Below, piece by piece: positions 52,495 to 60,302 of a DNA stretch of 64,000 bases. The stretch is taken from assembly GCF_900639865.1 (NCBI RefSeq), contig NZ_CAAAHX010000007.1, positions 124,001 through 188,000 of the forward strand, given 5' to 3'. The notes under the pieces are model-generated. The model saw only the letters and a program-made list of their open reading frames with translations, did not search any database and was not told the DNA's origin. The first letter of the stretch is position 1. Every line of letters begins with the position of its first letter. The position numbers and the translations under genes were made by a program. This DNA comes from Legionella gresilensis (GTDB taxonomy: Bacteria > Pseudomonadota > Gammaproteobacteria > Legionellales > Legionellaceae).

Positions 52495-53128
52495 AGATAT
52501 GGCGCAAGCAACGAATGAAATACAAATAAAAATTCATCACCATCCTTTTAATATTCAACTTGCAGAAGGAACACTTCCGAAAGATATTTTCATTTTTTAT
52601 TTAATACAGGATGCTTTATACTTGGCAGACTATTCGCGCGCTTTATCTATAACGGCCGCGAGATTACCTCGTAATCCTCATACCCAACAATTTATACAAT
52701 TTGCTCTAGATGCAATTAAAGCGGAACGTGAACTTCATTTAAGTTACCTTAGTCAAGTTTCCTTCCCTAATTATGTAGATGAAGCTAATCCGGCTTGTTT
52801 TATGTATACCAATTATCTACTTCGCATGGCAAGTCTTGCATCAGTTGAGGAAGCGGTTGCAAGTTTATTACCTTGTTTTTTTATTTATCATGAAGTAGGA
52901 AAAAGTATGGTCGCCAATCTTTGGCAAACCCATCCTTATTATAATTGGATAGCTTTGTATTCGAGTGAGGAGTTTGCAACATCGGTGCGAATTGCTATTG
53001 AGATTACCAATGAATTAGGAGGTGAATCCTCAAAAACTACAAAATTTAAAATGATTCAGGCTTTTGTGAAGTCCACACAATTAGAATGGTACTTTTGGCA
53101 GGGTGCTTACAAGCAAGAAAAATGGTAA
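52484..53128 (+). CDS. tenA: Aminopyrimidine aminohydrolase / thiaminase II
   Basis: I start at the ATG at 52484 after TTTTGGAGAATC, which gives the usual ~214 residues. The conserved active-site Cys is in LLPCFFIYHEVG (~residue 125). A conserved acid is in TQLEWYFWQGAY near the end, and Tyr/Phe residues line the pocket. TenA hydrolyses aminomethyl- or amino-pyrimidines, products of thiamine decay, to HMP. Together with ThiM/ThiD/ThiE the operon can rebuild thiamine from degraded vitamin. A role in thiamine salvage from a host is likely. Confidence 0.92.
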   Translation: MIFKDMAQATNEIQIKIHHHPFNIQLAEGTLPKDIFIFYLIQDALYLADYSRALSITAARLPRNPHTQQFIQFALDAIKAERELHLSYLSQVSFPNYVDEANPACFMYTNYLLRMASLASVEEAVASLLPCFFIYHEVGKSMVANLWQTHPYYNWIALYSSEEFATSVRIAIEITNELGGESSKTTKFKMIQAFVKSTQLEWYFWQGAYKQEKW

Positions 53129-53175
53129 GAACAAAAATCATTCGCTATAGTTAATATGTTTGCTCAACAAGAAAT

Positions 53176-53358
53176 AAAATTAGCATAGAAATTGGTATTA
53201 AGCCTGAAGTAGTAGCCGAATTACAACATCGGGGTCATTGCATTATACCAAGTCCTACTCTCATCTATGGTGGGGGACAAGCTATTTACTGTCTTAAGGA
53301 AGGTTATTTTGCAGCCTCAGATCCTAGAAAAGATGGGCATGCAATCGGATTTGAGTGA
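53176..53358 (+). pseudogene. C-terminal remnant of a gamma-glutamyltransferase gene
   Basis: The frame KISIEIGIKPEVVAELQHRG is followed by HCIIPSP, GGGQAIYCLKEGYFAASDPRKDG and a stop. It matches the last ~60 residues of gamma-glutamyltranspeptidases (GHxI ... GxxQxI ... GASDPRxDG). The rest of the gene, including the nucleophile Thr, is missing. The start is disrupted, so this is a truncated leftover beside tenA. Confidence 0.75.
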
Positions 53359-53362
53359 AGGT

Positions 53363-54646
53363 TTAAAAGTAAGTAGCCTTAGTATAATTTTTTAAAAATA
53401 AAAGTGCCCCCCCTAAAATGGCAATGATTGCTAATAAAATTAAGGAGAGTTTCACCATAATAGCAGCTAATAATCCGCCTAAGATACCTGATAAAGACTC
53501 TGCTAATACTTGCAATGATTGATTATTACCCATAACCTTACCTTGTTCTTCGCTAGGACTTGAGATAGACAGTAAAGTAGCACAAGCAGGTAAGCAAATG
53601 GCTAATGCCATCGAAGTTAAAAACAAGGTAAGCCATAAAAATTTTTCTTGATTCGGTATAATAATTAAAATCATAAAAATTCCCGTCAAAAGGGCGGAAA
53701 CAATAGTCATACTTTTAGCCGAATAACGTCTAGATAAAAAACCAGTTAACCATAAATTAGCAAGTATAATTGGCACCGCAACCCAGGCAATAAATTTAGA
53801 AAGTTGACCTACCTGCATATGAAATTCATCAACTAAATACATGGGATAACAGCGAAAAAAACCAAAAATAGCTAGATATAATAAGAAATTAATGAGAAAT
53901 AAAAATCGCAATTTTTTCTCCGTAAACACGGTAGTAAAATTGGTTAATAATTCGGAATAATTAATTTTTTCTTTTTCTTTGGGAGACACTAAAGTTTCTT
54001 TGAAGGTGAAAATAATAAAAACCAATAAAATGATTAAGCTAATACAACAAAGCTCGAATGGGGTACTGTAATTAAACCAGGAAACTAATCTTGAGTTTGC
54101 AAGACTTCCTCCTACTAAAGGGCCAATAATGTAAGCTAAACTAGCGCTAAGATAAATATAGCCAAAGAGGGTACTGCGTTCAGTTTCGCTGGCTATATCA
54201 GCAATAGCGCCTTGTGACACAACAATATTTCCTTCACTAAGTCCTGCTAAAAAGAGGCTAATCATTAATAAGGTTAGATTTTGGAAATATAAGGAGGCTG
54301 TGATTAGAAAATAGAAAATAGTAGTTAACGCAATCGAAATTATTAATATTTTTCTACGCCCATAAAAATCAGAAAGCATACCAAGTAGTGGGGAGCCTAA
54401 AAACTGTCCTAAAGGGTATAGGGCTAATAAAATTCCTAATAATATTGTACGATAGTGCATGGAACTGCCTGCAGAAACAAAGCCATGAGCATGAAGAATC
54501 ATCGGCGTAAAGACCGTTATCATTAAGCTATAGCCAACAAAGCCAAAAAAAATAACAAAATATAGAGGCAAAACTTCCAATAATGATTTTCTTTTGCTAG
54601 GTAAGGTTTCCAGAGAGTCCATAATTTCTCTAATAGGTGTTTTCAC
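53363..54646 (-). CDS. Major facilitator superfamily transporter
   Basis: The 427-residue protein has about 12 membrane helices with the A-type motif GMLSDFYGRRKIL after helix 2 and LAGLSEGNIVVSQGAIADI in helices 4-5. It is related to the MFS gene at 19298-20533 (both of the TetA/drug-efflux type), but the sequence is only distantly similar. The proposed start is a GTG at 54646 with a poor SD. An ATG at 54622 (AGAG before it) is a real alternative and would remove 8 residues. The substrate is unknown. Confidence 0.87.
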   Translation of the reverse strand: MKTPIREIMDSLETLPSKRKSLLEVLPLYFVIFFGFVGYSLMITVFTPMILHAHGFVSAGSSMHYRTILLGILLALYPLGQFLGSPLLGMLSDFYGRRKILIISIALTTIFYFLITASLYFQNLTLLMISLFLAGLSEGNIVVSQGAIADIASETERSTLFGYIYLSASLAYIIGPLVGGSLANSRLVSWFNYSTPFELCCISLIILLVFIIFTFKETLVSPKEKEKINYSELLTNFTTVFTEKKLRFLFLINFLLYLAIFGFFRCYPMYLVDEFHMQVGQLSKFIAWVAVPIILANLWLTGFLSRRYSAKSMTIVSALLTGIFMILIIIPNQEKFLWLTLFLTSMALAICLPACATLLSISSPSEEQGKVMGNNQSLQVLAESLSGILGGLLAAIMVKLSLILLAIIAILGGALLFLKNYTKATYF

Positions 54647-54657
54647 TTAGAATACTT

Positions 54658-54687
54658 TAAGCATAGCAAATTACATTGCTATGCTTA
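54658..54687. repeat. Perfect 12-bp inverted repeat in a divergent promoter region
   Basis: TAAGCATAGCAA and TTGCTATGCTTA are separated by 6 bp. It lies 12 bp upstream of the MFS start and ~100 bp before the divergent amidotransferase-like gene, so an operator or 5' leader hairpin is possible. Confidence 0.6.
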
Positions 54688-54788
54688 TCCTCTAGGCTTA
54701 ATTTAATTTTTTCTAAATTTTTCTGTTCAAATTGATTATAGTTGTGCTATACAATCATTTTTATGGTCAATTTGATTGTTGTTATACT

Positions 54789-55922
54789 ATGTCAAAGATT
54801 AAAGTTGCTGTTACTGATAGTCCGGAAGTAGGAAGCCGAAGCGCACCTTCACTTAAAAAGTCATTTGCTTCTGTAAACTGTGATGTTGTTGATGCTGATT
54901 TCAGAGTTATGATGAGAGACATACCTAAAGAAGTATTTGAAGAGGCATATAAAACTAAGGAGGGTCGTAAAAAACTCTTTTTACATGCTAAATATATGGC
55001 TACTAAAATTCTTGATAAAGTCGATTGCTTAGCATTATCAGGAAATGTAGCAATGATTGATCCCTCTTTATTTAACAAGCTACCTGATACTGATAATAAT
55101 TTTACTTATGATTTATCCCGAACAATTGCAGAGTTAGCCTTAGTACATGTTGCAACACAGCGAGGGATGCCTATAATGGGGATTTGCGGAGGTTATGAAG
55201 CAATTGCTGTTTATTATGATAGTACATTGAGATCATTAACCCCGGCTGAGTTAAAGCAACAAGGGTATATGGCTTATGATAAAATTATTTTTAATACACA
55301 ATCTATTTTAGGCCAACTTTTTAATCCTGATGAAAAACCTTTATCTTCTAATTCACCAACGGTAGTAGGAAATTTTTTTGGTGCCCATAAGCAAATTGTT
55401 GATAAGCTAAAGCCATCGTATTTAAAGGTAACAGGTAGGGCGAGTGATGGTAAATTAATTGAGGCAATTGAAGGAAAGTATGGGGCGCCTTTAATTGGAA
55501 TGCAATTTCACCCAGAAATTACAATACACGGCGTATTCCCTAATGCTAGTGATATGGGCCCAGAATCGGAAAAAAAAATTTCCCTAAAATTATTTCATTT
55601 TTTCTTTAAAGCTGCAGAAACCTATAACAATAAAAAAAGAGTTAATAATTTATTAAAAAAAGTCACTTCAGTGTTTTCAGAAGTAACTCCCAACATAGAA
55701 AAAGACCCTATAAGAGTCAAGAATTCCATTAAGGAAAATAATAAAGCCACTATCAAAGGACATAGATTGAGTGTCGTTAAAGCTGAATCTATAGGGCAAG
55801 ATAATACCCCGTCTAAAACCCTATTAAATAACCCAGCAATATTTTGGCAGGGAAAAAAAAGACTTTATTCAGAATTAGATAATGTACAATGTAATCAAGT
55901 AGTACTAGCCAATACCATGTGA
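54789..55922 (+). CDS. Class I glutamine amidotransferase-like protein (C26-like) with a C-terminal extension
   Basis: The ATG at 54789 is the likely start. The 377-residue product has the amidotransferase nucleophile elbow MGICGGYEAI (~Cys133) and the His-Glu pair in GMQFHPEIT (~His241, Glu243), like gamma-glutamyl-gamma-aminobutyrate hydrolases (C26). The N-terminal AVTDSPEVGSRSAPSLKKSF is unusual for this family. About 110 residues beyond the domain (from ~KKRVNNLLKKVTS) are Lys/Ser-rich, with no recognised domain. A host-directed or dedicated peptide-glutamyl hydrolase role is possible. The extension and neighbours suggest an effector, but this is inference. Confidence 0.75.
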   Translation: MSKIKVAVTDSPEVGSRSAPSLKKSFASVNCDVVDADFRVMMRDIPKEVFEEAYKTKEGRKKLFLHAKYMATKILDKVDCLALSGNVAMIDPSLFNKLPDTDNNFTYDLSRTIAELALVHVATQRGMPIMGICGGYEAIAVYYDSTLRSLTPAELKQQGYMAYDKIIFNTQSILGQLFNPDEKPLSSNSPTVVGNFFGAHKQIVDKLKPSYLKVTGRASDGKLIEAIEGKYGAPLIGMQFHPEITIHGVFPNASDMGPESEKKISLKLFHFFFKAAETYNNKKRVNNLLKKVTSVFSEVTPNIEKDPIRVKNSIKENNKATIKGHRLSVVKAESIGQDNTPSKTLLNNPAIFWQGKKRLYSELDNVQCNQVVLANTM

Positions 55923-55973
55923 GAATTCAACTTCTAAGGTTTGGCCGTAAAATAAAATTATTGGTTAATTGGC

Positions 55974-56975
55974 CTAGCATAAAGAAGGTTGGCATTTTAA
56001 TATTAATGTCTCAGATTCAGAGTTAAACTCACTTTTATCTAATTTTAAACTGGTTTTTTGACTTTCTTGCTCAGCAAATAGAGAGCTAACTTGTGGGCCA
56101 GTGCTTGCTAATCGAGAAGAAATCGAAGCTTTGTGCTTTAAAATCAAAATCCTGATTTTATTTAAACTAGTGAAAGTGAACGAGGAATCTTTACACTCCA
56201 TATTTCCTAAGCTGGCGTTATGATATAATTGCTGGTCTGCTTCTTTTAGGCGCTCTGATTGCGCAAAATCAAGGCTCTTCAACGCTGAATTTAGCGACTT
56301 ACAAGCAAATTCTAATTCGCCTTTTTCTTTCAAGTAGATTCCGTAATAAAAATAGGCCTCGGTTAACATAAAGTAGGCGTAAGAGCCATAATAGGGAAGA
56401 ATATTTTGTTTAATATTTTTAATAATATCGCGGAATTGGAGTTTAACGTCATCGGTTGGCGTATTATTAAAATTAGCTTTTATATTCTCATATAGATAAG
56501 CGTAATAACGTTGGCAAGCATGGACGGAATTAAAAATTATAGCTTGCTTCAGATAATTTATTTCTATTTGCGAGTAATTTACCTTTAATATTTCAGCTGT
56601 TTTAAGGGCTTTATAATAATAGAAAATACCTAAAAATAGCTCAAGTGCATTTTTACAAGGTTGTAGGAATAAGGAATTGCCAGAATCCTGAGTAATTAAT
56701 AATCCATAAGTACTCCAGCACGAGAACCAGGTATTTTTAAATTGAGCTAAGTTGCATACTTTCTTAAATCTGTCATTTACCGTAGCTAATTTAGCAATGA
56801 AGTCAAAGTGTTTGCCATCAGCTATTAATTTTTTTACTTGTTCAATTTGCTGAGTAACTTCCATCGCTTCAAATTCTTTTAAGAAATTTTCTGCCAGATT
56901 TAAAGAGTCACTTTCTAAAAATTCAGTTAATGTTTGTACTTTTTTAGATTCTACTTGAAAAAAAGAGCCAGGCAT
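55974..56975 (-). CDS. Helical protein of unknown function, 333 aa
   Basis: I do not recognise it. The protein is mostly alpha-helical, with TPR-like amphipathic pairs around residues 130-250 (YLKQAIIFNSVHACQRYYAYL, YAYFMLTEAYFYYGIYLKEKGEL, ACKSLNSALKSLDFAQ). The C-terminus is polar (SSLFAEQESQKTSLKLDKSEF) and ends in KCQPSLC. It is cytosolic by sequence. Its neighbours and helical-repeat style suggest a host-interacting protein; this is weak. Confidence 0.6.
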   Translation of the reverse strand: MPGSFFQVESKKVQTLTEFLESDSLNLAENFLKEFEAMEVTQQIEQVKKLIADGKHFDFIAKLATVNDRFKKVCNLAQFKNTWFSCWSTYGLLITQDSGNSLFLQPCKNALELFLGIFYYYKALKTAEILKVNYSQIEINYLKQAIIFNSVHACQRYYAYLYENIKANFNNTPTDDVKLQFRDIIKNIKQNILPYYGSYAYFMLTEAYFYYGIYLKEKGELEFACKSLNSALKSLDFAQSERLKEADQQLYHNASLGNMECKDSSFTFTSLNKIRILILKHKASISSRLASTGPQVSSLFAEQESQKTSLKLDKSEFNSESETLILKCQPSLC

Positions 56976-57098
56976 TACAAGTTATCCTAGATAACAACTA
57001 GAGCTAATTGTACATGAAAATTCACTAAAAAATCCTTAAAAGGAATGAATGAAGAGAAGTTTATTTAAAATGTAACGTAATAACTTATCAATTTTTAT

Positions 57099-57326
57099 TT
57101 ATTGCCCAGCTTGTCGGCACTCATTTGTGGCAGTTTCGCTACATAGCTGTATACAGTTCTTACCACTAGCTTGCTCGCATTTTTGAGTACAATCAGCTAA
57201 AACCTGCTGTATACAGCGGCTTTGAGCACTTTTATCTTCCTGTAAATTAAACTCAGCATTGGAATTAGCATGACCTATTGCAAGGTAAATTAATCCTAAA
57301 AAGCAACCACTAGATATTTTCTGCAT
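57099..57326 (-). CDS. Small secreted Cys-rich protein, 75 aa
   Basis: The ATG at 57326 is preferred because a GGAG lies before it and it gives a compact signal peptide (MQKISSGCFLGLIYLAIGHA). The mature part contains CIQQVLADCTQKCEQASGKN and ends in CIQLCSETATNECRQAGQ, six Cys in ~45 residues. The regular spacing (C-x8-C-x3-C and C-x3-C-x7-C) suggests a disulfide-rich helical hairpin. The function is unknown. Confidence 0.65.
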   Translation of the reverse strand: MQKISSGCFLGLIYLAIGHANSNAEFNLQEDKSAQSRCIQQVLADCTQKCEQASGKNCIQLCSETATNECRQAGQ

Positions 57327-57585
57327 ACATATTCTCCATCCTGAAGTGAGCAAGTTAATATAATTAATAACTACAAATAAATTATCAAATATTCATTATC
57401 CAATTATAGATCAACTAAAAATGAGCAAAAAATGAGCGGCAAATTAAAAAATAAACTTTTAAATTATTGCGCAATAGAGCTTACTTACACATAAATTAAT
57501 CGAAATGTTAACTTATAACTAATAGATTAAGTGTTTTTTGCAAGCTCTATTTATATAGATGTTATATTTTATTTACCTATTTTAT

Positions 57586-58809
57586 TTATTGCAGGCCCTT
57601 GGAGGTAGCAGATACTGTATTAGGTAAATCGCTAATATTTTTTTCATCATCAATAGCATATAATCCTATCTTTTTAAGTGTAGCTGTAGGACTTAAGCTT
57701 ACTGGAGATGGAGTATAGATTTTCTCCAATCGATCAATTTGTCCTTCCCCGCGCGTTAAAAGCTCAGCGTAACGCTCATTAGACAATCTTAATTCTTCTT
57801 CAACAGCAAAAAGTTTATTTTTTATCTCCTGATTACTATCTATAAGTTGGTTAAGTCCTTTCGATCGATCAGTAAGAAATTCATGTATCCGATTGTGAAA
57901 TTCAGCTTGTTGGGACTCATCAGAATTTAAAGTTTTAAATAATTCATCTGCCGTTGCTCGTAATGCTTGCGCAACTAGATTAGCTTGCTCTAAATCAAGG
58001 CCCATTTTAGTTTTAACATCATCGAGTTCTAAAATTTTAGCTGATAATTGAGCTTGCGATTCATCATAATCTTTAATTGTTTTTTCTAATTGTAATTTAT
58101 TTCGCTCTAATAATTTTTTATGCTCTTCAACAGCGTTAGAAAAATTTGCAGACGTTTTTTGTAGCTCTTCTTTTGTTATATCTAATTGTTGTTCGACATC
58201 AACTAAATGGCTAACTTGTGATTTTAATTGTTCAACCTGCTGGCTTAATTCTTGTACAAGCGCTGTTAAATGCTCATTTTCTGTTTGAAATTTAGTTATT
58301 TCAATCGCTAAATCTTGTCTTATTTGATCAAGCGATTCAATGACGGTACCTAGCGTATCCGCTAAACTTAAAATACCTTTTTTAAGATCACTTTTATCGT
58401 TTTGGCTTTGCTGATGGTGGTTATCTAATAAAAAACTGCTTCCTACAAAAGCGAGTAATGAAAATAAACTTATAACTATCAGTACTAAAAGATGCGTAAT
58501 AATACTAATGACTAAAAGAGGCACAAAGATAATCGAACCTGCTATAACTTTTTGCCACCAGGGTAATTCACCCCAAAATTTTGCTGCTCTTGATAAGATA
58601 CTTTTATTTTGAGCAAATGCATCAATCATCTTATCCAACTCTATTTTAATTTTTGCTAATTGTTCTTTAGTTGAGGTAATTTGATTAAGTTTAGCTTGCT
58701 CTTCAACCTGAGCGTCTTCTGGGGTCGGGTTATTAAGATCTGAAATAGAATTTTCGGGTAGATTTATTATTTTTTCTTCTGGGTTGTTTTTAATATCTTG
58801 GGTATTCAT
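57586..58809 (-). CDS. Membrane-hairpin coiled-coil protein, LegC/Inc-like (effector candidate), 407 aa
   Basis: The protein has an acidic N-terminus and two adjacent hydrophobic segments (residues ~88-128; AGSIIFVPLLVISIITHLLV then LIVISLFSLLAFVGSSFLL), i.e. a membrane hairpin. Then ~220 residues of heptad-rich coiled coil follow (residues ~140-360), with long Glu/Gln/Lys runs of leucine periodicity. This layout resembles the LegC2/LegC7 (YlfB/YlfA) effectors of L. pneumophila and the chlamydial IncA proteins, which sit on the vacuole membrane and affect membrane fusion. I recall the length as similar. There is no signal peptide. The assignment is by architecture, not by aligned sequence. 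Confidence 0.7.
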   Translation of the reverse strand: MNTQDIKNNPEEKIINLPENSISDLNNPTPEDAQVEEQAKLNQITSTKEQLAKIKIELDKMIDAFAQNKSILSRAAKFWGELPWWQKVIAGSIIFVPLLVISIITHLLVLIVISLFSLLAFVGSSFLLDNHHQQSQNDKSDLKKGILSLADTLGTVIESLDQIRQDLAIEITKFQTENEHLTALVQELSQQVEQLKSQVSHLVDVEQQLDITKEELQKTSANFSNAVEEHKKLLERNKLQLEKTIKDYDESQAQLSAKILELDDVKTKMGLDLEQANLVAQALRATADELFKTLNSDESQQAEFHNRIHEFLTDRSKGLNQLIDSNQEIKNKLFAVEEELRLSNERYAELLTRGEGQIDRLEKIYTPSPVSLSPTATLKKIGLYAIDDEKNISDLPNTVSATSKGLQ

Positions 58810-59122
58810 TCCATGTATTCCTTTATTTTTGTTATGATAAAAACAACTTAATTTTTAAGAAACTGAACTAATCAGGCTCTTTAATAATGAAAGAGCTAAA
58901 CTACGAGTAGTTTTTATAGCATTTAAAAAAGGTACTTATTTATTGATTTATACTCCTTTGTTTTTGTACTTACTTTAACACATTAAGTTTAGAAAAAGAT
59001 CGATCTTAACTTTAATTAGCAATTATAAACTTAATAAACTGATAATTAGAAGATTCTGACTGTAAGATTTAATTAGCTATAAAAAATTAATTCTGCTTCT
59101 TAACCCTTTTGAAAGGTGAAAA
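58810..59122. other. AT-rich divergent intergenic region
   Basis: This is the promoter region between the coiled-coil protein and the sugar dehydrogenase. No repeat or RNA is seen; GAAAGGTGAAAA before the 59123 ATG is the SD. Confidence 0.5.
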
Positions 59123-60220
59123 ATGGATTTATATCGGCTACTGTTCATTTTACTCATATTAGATACAAGGTTTGTACAAGCTTTGCCATTACATTTATTG
59201 CAGTATCCAGTCGGATTTAAAATTGCTATTTATGCCAGCCCTGTACCTGGTGCTCGGCAAATGGCCCTAGGTAATAATGATATTGTTTTTGTGGGTTCGA
59301 TAACTGAAGGAAAAGTCTATGCTGTGATTAAAAATAAAAATAGTACTTATGGCACTCGCGTCATAACGCTTGCAGAGGGCTTAAATAAGCCTAATGGTGT
59401 TGCTTTTTATAAAGGTAATTTATATGTGGCAGAAATTAATCGTATTTTACGTTTTGACAATATTGAGCACCATTTATTAAATCCACCTAAGCCTATTGTG
59501 ATTAACAATAATTTACCCAATGAAGAGGCACATGGCTGGCGTTTTATACGTTTTGGGCCAGATAACAAACTTTATATCGGTATAGGAGCGCCTTGTAATG
59601 CCTGTGTAAGTAAGGATGTTCGTTTTGCTACTATTATGAGAATGGATCCAGATGGTAGTCATTTAGAAGTTTACGCACAAGGAATACGTAATACAGTTGG
59701 TTTTGACTGGGATCCAATTTACCATAAGTTGTGGTTTACCGATAATGGTCGTGATTGGCTGGGAGATAATAGCCCCCCTGATGAATTAAATTATGCACCT
59801 AAAAAAGGAATGAATTTTGGGTTTCCCTATTGCCATGGCAAAAATATAGCTGATCCGCAATTTGGAAATTTACGATCCTGCAATGAGTTTACGCCACCAG
59901 TACTCGAATTACCTGCGCATGTGGCTGCACTTGGTGTCACTTTTTATACAGGTAATTTATTTCCAGCCGATTATTATGGCCAACTTTTTATTAGTGAACA
60001 TGGCTCTTGGAATCGTAGGCAAAAAATAGGTTATCAAGTGGTTACTGTTAAATTAAATGATAACCAAGTGAGTCAAGTGAAGCCATTTATTACAGGCTGG
60101 CTTCAGGGAGATAAAGTGTGGGGAAGACCAGTTGATAGTTTAATTTTACCAGATGGCTCTTTACTCATTTCAGATGATCATGCCAATGTGATTTATCAAG
60201 TGAGCTATATAAAAAAGTAA
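59123..60220 (+). CDS. PQQ-dependent sugar/sorbosone dehydrogenase-like protein
   Basis: The 365-residue product has a signal peptide (DLYRLLFILLILDTRFVQA) and the six-bladed propeller wording of soluble aldose/sorbosone dehydrogenases: NDIVFVGSITEGKVYAV, NGVAFYKGNLYVAE, GHNTVGFDWDP-like GIRNTVGFDWDP, LWFTDNGRDWLGDNSPPDELN and the late SEHGSWNRRQKIGY. Family members oxidise sugars in the periplasm using PQQ and pass electrons to the respiratory chain. PQQ synthesis genes are not in the window. The gene is a single unit. Confidence 0.85.
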   Translation: MDLYRLLFILLILDTRFVQALPLHLLQYPVGFKIAIYASPVPGARQMALGNNDIVFVGSITEGKVYAVIKNKNSTYGTRVITLAEGLNKPNGVAFYKGNLYVAEINRILRFDNIEHHLLNPPKPIVINNNLPNEEAHGWRFIRFGPDNKLYIGIGAPCNACVSKDVRFATIMRMDPDGSHLEVYAQGIRNTVGFDWDPIYHKLWFTDNGRDWLGDNSPPDELNYAPKKGMNFGFPYCHGKNIADPQFGNLRSCNEFTPPVLELPAHVAALGVTFYTGNLFPADYYGQLFISEHGSWNRRQKIGYQVVTVKLNDNQVSQVKPFITGWLQGDKVWGRPVDSLILPDGSLLISDDHANVIYQVSYIKK

Positions 60221-60302
60221 GTGCTCAACCTTGACTCAAATCCAATCATTTATCAAGACAGTGGCATCTTTGTAATTTATTATGTTTTAATAAACTATCA
60301 TT

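Noticed and set aside
41034-58809. Calling this stretch a prophage or integrative element
   Set aside because: No integrase, transposase, phage structural gene, tRNA or att-like repeat was found here.
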